Source of the DNA: an uncultured Flavobacteriaceae bacterium
GTDB taxonomy: Bacteria; Bacteroidota; Bacteroidia; Flavobacteriales; Flavobacteriaceae
Length of the DNA: 64,000 nt
Direction: 5' to 3'
Assembly (NCBI GenBank): GCA_947494825.1
Contig: CANLWN010000003.1
Span: 496,001 to 560,000 of the forward strand
The notes beneath the pieces are model-generated. The model was not told the DNA's origin. It ran no database searches and saw only the letters and a list, made by a program, of their open reading frames with translations. The position numbers were made by a program, and so were the translations under genes. Positions 60,489-64,000 of the stretch are shown here, one piece after another (position 1 is the stretch's first letter; the number at the start of each line of letters is the position of its first letter).

Positions 60489-62924
60489 CTACTCCGTTCG
60501 CAAACTCTTCACAGGGTTTACGATGGCCGCTTTGATACTTTGGTAGCTTACCGTTATGATCGCAATGGTTACGGCCATAAAGGCCGCTGCAACAAACACT
60601 TCCCAACCCATCTCTATCCGGTAGGAGAAGTTTTGGAGCCATTCATTCATGGCAAACCAACCTATGGGCAATGAGACCAATATGGCTATGCCCACGAGTT
60701 TAAGAAAATCCATGGTAAGCCTATAGGATATTTGGGTTATACTGGCCCCATGTACTTTTCTGACGCCAATTTCCTTGGTTCGCTTTTCGGCATTAAAAGC
60801 GGCCAATCCAAACAATCCCAGACATGCTATGAGAATGGAGAGCGAGGTAAAAATGAAAAAGATACGGCTCAATCGCTGCTCGGCCTTATAGGTTTTGTTG
60901 AAGGAATCTTCCATAAAATAGTAGTCGAACGGCTGCCCCGGAGCCAGTTTGTTCCAAACCGCTTCAACACCGGCAATGGCGCTCTGAAAATCCGCACTGC
61001 TCAGCTTAATGGCCATGGAACCCGCCTGATCGCTAAGGTGCAGACTTAAGGCCTCTATATCTTCCCTGAAAGGTGAAAAGTGAAAGTCCTTCACTACACC
61101 TATGATGGTATAGAATTTGGCATCGGCCGCGCCCATGTCCGGGGTGTAACGTTTGCCTATAACCTCCTGTGGGGGCAATCCGATCGTTGCGACCGCAGAT
61201 TCATTGATGATGATGCCTGTGGAGTCATTTTTAAACCTTCTGTCAAAATTCCTGCCCGCAATTACTTCAAATCCCATGGTGGAAATATAATCATGGTCCA
61301 CGCCCCAGGTCTGCATACTAAGCGCACGTTCCTGATCGGTTGCCCCGTCTTCGGGAGCGAAGGTGCTGTCCCCGCGCGCCGAGGGTGTGGGGAAAAAACT
61401 GCTCAAGGTGGCATCTTTCACGTACCCCAATTTTTTCACCTCTTCCTTGAACGAGCTAATTTGATTCCCAACCGTGTATACGTCATTGACCACCAGTACC
61501 TGATCTTTGGAAAAGCCCAAATCCTTGTTTTGGATATATTTCAATTGCTGATAGACCACCAAGGTTCCAATAATCAAAAAAACGGAAATAGCGAACTGGA
61601 AAATGACCAGTCCGTTCCTTACCTTGCTCCCCCCCAGGTTATTGCTGTTGGAACCTTTAAGTACTTTTACAGGAACAAATTTTGACATAAAGAAAGCGGG
61701 ATAGCTTCCGGAAAAAAGACCCAGGACAATACCGGAGGCCAACAGGATCAGCCAGAAAAGAGGATTCCCGTAGGGTATTGAAATATCCTTGTCGGCGAGC
61801 TCATTAAAGAAGGGCAGCGCCATTATCCCCACAAGGATTGCAACCAGTAGGGCGCCAAAGGACACCAGGCCCGATTCCACCAAAAACTGACGGATCAAAT
61901 CCGCTTTATTGGAGCCCAAAGTTTTTCTGACCCCTACTTCTTTGGCCCTTTTTAACGAGTGTGCCGTAGACAGGTTCATAAAGTTCACGCAGGCCAAAAC
62001 CAGGAGAAATACCGCTATAAAACCCAGGATATAAATGCTCTGTATATTGTTGTTGGGACTTATCTCCGCCACCCTGTCGGACCTAAGGTGTATATCGGTC
62101 AACGGAATGGTGCTATAGATCAAATGGTTGCCCGCGGCTTTGAACTGTTCTTCCGTAATGCCCGGCATAAATTGCTGCACCCCGGGAACCACATATTTTC
62201 CCAAAAAATCCCGCAAAGGGGCCTGAATGTCATCCACCTTGGCCGTCGGAATCAATTTAATAAAGGTCTGGTAATTGTTGCTGCCCCAGTTTACAATCCT
62301 GGAGTCTTCATAACCGGCCATTGCCATAAAGACCGAGTGGTCCCTTAAAAAGGAATTCTTTGGCAGGTCATCTATTATGCCGGTTACCGTAAACGTTTGG
62401 GTATTGTTCAACAGTAGGGTCTGGCCCACGGCCTTGTTGATGTCGAAGTGCTTTTCCGCAGCGGTCCTGGTCAAAACTAGGGTATTGGGCTGTTTTAGGG
62501 CCGTTTTTACATCGCCCACCAACAGCTTTATTCCAAACATTTTAAAAAAGGTAGAGTCCACAAAAGTGGATTGCAACTCCTTCACATTGATTTCGGTCCC
62601 CGAGGGTTTTACCAATACGCTACCGCGGGTACGAAACCTGGTGGCAAGTTCCACTTCGGAAAAATCGTTGTCCACGGCTTCTGCCATCGGGGCAGGGGTT
62701 ACGGCAAACTCGCGGGCCTCACCGCCGAATTTAATGTCCGCGTTTACCCGGTGGATACGGTCCGCATCGGCAAACATGGCATCGTAACTCAGTTCATCAA
62801 GGATATACAGTGAGATAAGGAGCCCTCCGGCTATGCCTATGGCCAGCCCAAAAATGTTGAGGAAGGTAAAGAAGGGTTGTTTTTTAAGGCTCCTCCAGGC
62901 GATTTTTAAATACGTTTTAAGCAT
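60489..62924 (-). CDS. MacB/FtsX-type ABC transporter permease
   Basis: 811 residues, similar in plan to the permease at 45819-48227. It starts WRSLKKQPFFTFLNIFGLAIGIAGGLLISLYIL. A MacB-type periplasmic core has FKMFGIKLLVGDVKTALKQPNTLVLTRTAAEKHFDINKAVGQTL. The first FtsX domain is near 280-430 (ILGFIAVFLLVLACVNFMNLSTAHSLKRAKEVGVRKTLGSNKADLIRQFLVES). The second periplasmic domain follows, then the last FtsX domain (about 690-805, LSILIACLGLFGLAAFNAEKRTKEIGVRKVHGASITQI). The ATPase is not in this window. Direction and substrate are unknown. Confidence 0.9.
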   Translation of the reverse strand: MLKTYLKIAWRSLKKQPFFTFLNIFGLAIGIAGGLLISLYILDELSYDAMFADADRIHRVNADIKFGGEAREFAVTPAPMAEAVDNDFSEVELATRFRTRGSVLVKPSGTEINVKELQSTFVDSTFFKMFGIKLLVGDVKTALKQPNTLVLTRTAAEKHFDINKAVGQTLLLNNTQTFTVTGIIDDLPKNSFLRDHSVFMAMAGYEDSRIVNWGSNNYQTFIKLIPTAKVDDIQAPLRDFLGKYVVPGVQQFMPGITEEQFKAAGNHLIYSTIPLTDIHLRSDRVAEISPNNNIQSIYILGFIAVFLLVLACVNFMNLSTAHSLKRAKEVGVRKTLGSNKADLIRQFLVESGLVSFGALLVAILVGIMALPFFNELADKDISIPYGNPLFWLILLASGIVLGLFSGSYPAFFMSKFVPVKVLKGSNSNNLGGSKVRNGLVIFQFAISVFLIIGTLVVYQQLKYIQNKDLGFSKDQVLVVNDVYTVGNQISSFKEEVKKLGYVKDATLSSFFPTPSARGDSTFAPEDGATDQERALSMQTWGVDHDYISTMGFEVIAGRNFDRRFKNDSTGIIINESAVATIGLPPQEVIGKRYTPDMGAADAKFYTIIGVVKDFHFSPFREDIEALSLHLSDQAGSMAIKLSSADFQSAIAGVEAVWNKLAPGQPFDYYFMEDSFNKTYKAEQRLSRIFFIFTSLSILIACLGLFGLAAFNAEKRTKEIGVRKVHGASITQISYRLTMDFLKLVGIAILVSLPIGWFAMNEWLQNFSYRIEMGWEVFVAAAFMAVTIAIITVSYQSIKAAIVNPVKSLRTE

Positions 62925-63379
62925 GACTGTCGTTTTTTGATGATGATTTTTCGTTTTCCATACTGTAGCAACCCTGTTATGGACACAACAGCGTCCCCGC
63001 TACGGATGGAAACCATGATGACTACCATATTACCATATTTGTGCCACGTTTATAAATATTTGAATATCAATCCGTTACATATTATTTTTCAAAAGTAGTT
63101 TTAAAAGTGTAAAAAAAATTTACAAAAAGTATCCAATATTTTGACATTTCACCATTATACGTTGGGCGGTTTTCGCTTCGCCCAGCGAAAAAACAGGAGG
63201 AAGAAGGTCCTCTAAAATGAACCTTTTACGGCATATGGACTTTTCCATTCCCCGCTTTTTACCGGCCTTTTTTTAGGGGCATTGGACACCAATTCAAAAA
63301 ACATTAAATTAGTATGGTTCGTATAGGTATTATATGATTATTCGTTCCATTTCTACCTAGGTGACAAAGGGGCAACAGT
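62925..63379. other. intergenic region with mutually exclusive hairpins
   Basis: 455 bases between divergent permease and gamma-glutamyltransferase genes. TGGGCG/CGCCCA (63163-63168 with 63179-63184) and TTTTCGC/GCGAAAA (63170-63176 with 63185-63191) overlap, so only one can form at a time. Upstream of 63160 the sequence is very AT-rich and could hold promoters, but no clear TAnnTTTG box is present. No gene is seen. Confidence 0.45.
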
Positions 63380-64000
63380 ATGGGGAAAGCAGGTTTATTG
63401 GTTGTATTGCTATTGGGTTTTACCGTGCTGGAAGCTCAGGACAGACTTTCCGGGAAATCGTTTGCAAGCCGGTCTGAGGTACTGGCAAGAAACGGCATGG
63501 CAGCTACCAATCATCCTTTTGCCACCCAAATTGCGATCGAAACCCTTAAAAAAGGAGGAAGTGCCATTGACGCTGCTATCGCAGCCAATGCCTTTTTGGG
63601 TTTAGCAGATCCCGGCATGAACGGAATTGGCGGTGACCTTTTCGCGATTGTTTGGGATGCCAAAACTCAAAAACTCCATGGCCTCAATGCCAGTGGAAAA
63701 TCTCCCCAAAACTTGTCCCTGGATAAACTAAAGGAGGAACTAAAAAATGGGCGTACCTATCGATCTGGTATCCTTTCGGTGACCACACCCGGTTGCGTTG
63801 ACGGCTGGTTTGCACTTCATAAAAAATTCGGCAAACTGAAATTTGAAGCCTTACTTAGGCCCACTATAAATTACGCTCGGGAAGGCATACCCATCACCTC
63901 GGAAACTGCCGATTTTTTCAAACTTGTTGAACCTGGTATTACGTCATCGGATAACGAGACCTTTAAACACGTTTATTTTACGGAGGAAGGCAGATTCCCC
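63380..64000 (+). CDS. gamma-glutamyltransferase, N-terminal part (3' truncated)
   Basis: 207 codons are visible from the ATG at 63380 before the window ends. A signal peptide (MGKAGLLVVLLLGFTVLEAQ) is followed by the family start: GMAATNHPFATQIAIETLKKGGSAIDAAIAANAFLGLADPGMNGIGGDLFAIVWDAKT, then GVPTYRSG-like GRTYRSGILSVTTPGCVDGWFALHKKFGKLKFEALLRPTINYAREG. This matches gamma-glutamyltransferases and related cephalosporin acylases, which cleave glutathione or gamma-glutamyl bonds in the periplasm. The self-processing Thr and small subunit lie past the window end, so activity cannot be judged. Confidence 0.92.
   Translation, partial: MGKAGLLVVLLLGFTVLEAQDRLSGKSFASRSEVLARNGMAATNHPFATQIAIETLKKGGSAIDAAIAANAFLGLADPGMNGIGGDLFAIVWDAKTQKLHGLNASGKSPQNLSLDKLKEELKNGRTYRSGILSVTTPGCVDGWFALHKKFGKLKFEALLRPTINYAREGIPITSETADFFKLVEPGITSSDNETFKHVYFTEEGRFP

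Noticed and set aside
63163-63191. H-type RNA pseudoknot
   Set aside because: The loop needed to cross the first stem would have zero bases, so the two stems are alternatives.

Overview
The window looks like chromosome of a marine-type Flavobacteriaceae bacterium (Bacteroidota). The evidence is: SusC/SusD outer-membrane pairs, a GLPGLI-family protein, a hybrid two-component regulator with beta-propeller sensor, an epimerase-type threonine dehydrogenase, many lipoproteins with a Cys lipobox, promoters with the Bacteroidota TAnnTTTG -7 box, and few Shine-Dalgarno sequences. The species cannot be fixed from the sequence. No transposase, integrase, phage gene, rRNA or CRISPR array was seen. The first gene (acyl-CoA dehydrogenase-like) and the last (gamma-glutamyltransferase) are cut by the window edges.

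Layout. 1-9.6 kb is mixed housekeeping: small proteins, a CBS protein, a membrane-anchored M28 peptidase translationally coupled to an SDR protein, a TPR protein, two small exported proteins, threonine dehydrogenase, and the molybdopterin pair moaE-moaC. 10-18.1 kb is a Fec-type nutrient locus: ECF sigma factor, FecR anti-sigma factor, a SusC receptor with an STN signalling domain, SusD, and an exported glycerophosphodiester phosphodiesterase that suggests the substrate class. 18.2-19.7 kb holds a GAF-LuxR regulator and a VOC protein. 19.9-25.8 kb holds an OmpR-type response regulator and its histidine kinase, divergent from a GLPGLI protein and a TonB-dependent receptor, with a triple GTTAAC direct repeat between them.

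25.9-26.35 kb is the most unusual stretch. On the minus strand a complete tRNA-Arg(CCU) lies inside a 110-bp insert bounded by a 9-bp inverted repeat, and the insert splits a second tRNA-Arg(CCU) between nucleotides 30 and 31. Both halves of the split tRNA remain undamaged. Immediately downstream are three tandem ~95-bp GC-rich units. They repeat the tRNA 3' end and form small hairpins with compensatory changes.

26.5-35.2 kb holds an AraC regulator, an SRPBCC protein, a fatty acid hydroxylase/sterol desaturase divergent from a TetR regulator with a clear shared operator, a second M28 peptidase, a flavodoxin-like protein, and a likely operon (VIT1/CCC1 transporter, ATP-cone plus nuclease-like protein, beta-CASP metallo-beta-lactamase). 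A decayed piece of an M28 gene lies at 35.5 kb. 35.7-41.8 kb holds a TPR histidine kinase and LytTR regulator followed by a double-module leucine-rich-repeat lipoprotein and another lipoprotein. 42-48.2 kb holds an amidohydrolase, a PD40 propeller protein, a ChrB-like/AraC fusion regulator and a MacB/FtsX-type permease. 48.3-64 kb, mostly on the minus strand, holds a collagen-like lipoprotein, a 1300-residue hybrid two-component protein without a nearby SusC/D pair, a phosphofructokinase, an AraC/SnoaL-like/aldo-keto reductase cluster, a propeller lipoprotein, a membrane-bound AraC regulator, a second FtsX-type permease, and the start of a gamma-glutamyltransferase gene.

All function assignments come from reading motifs in the translated sequence; no database search was possible.
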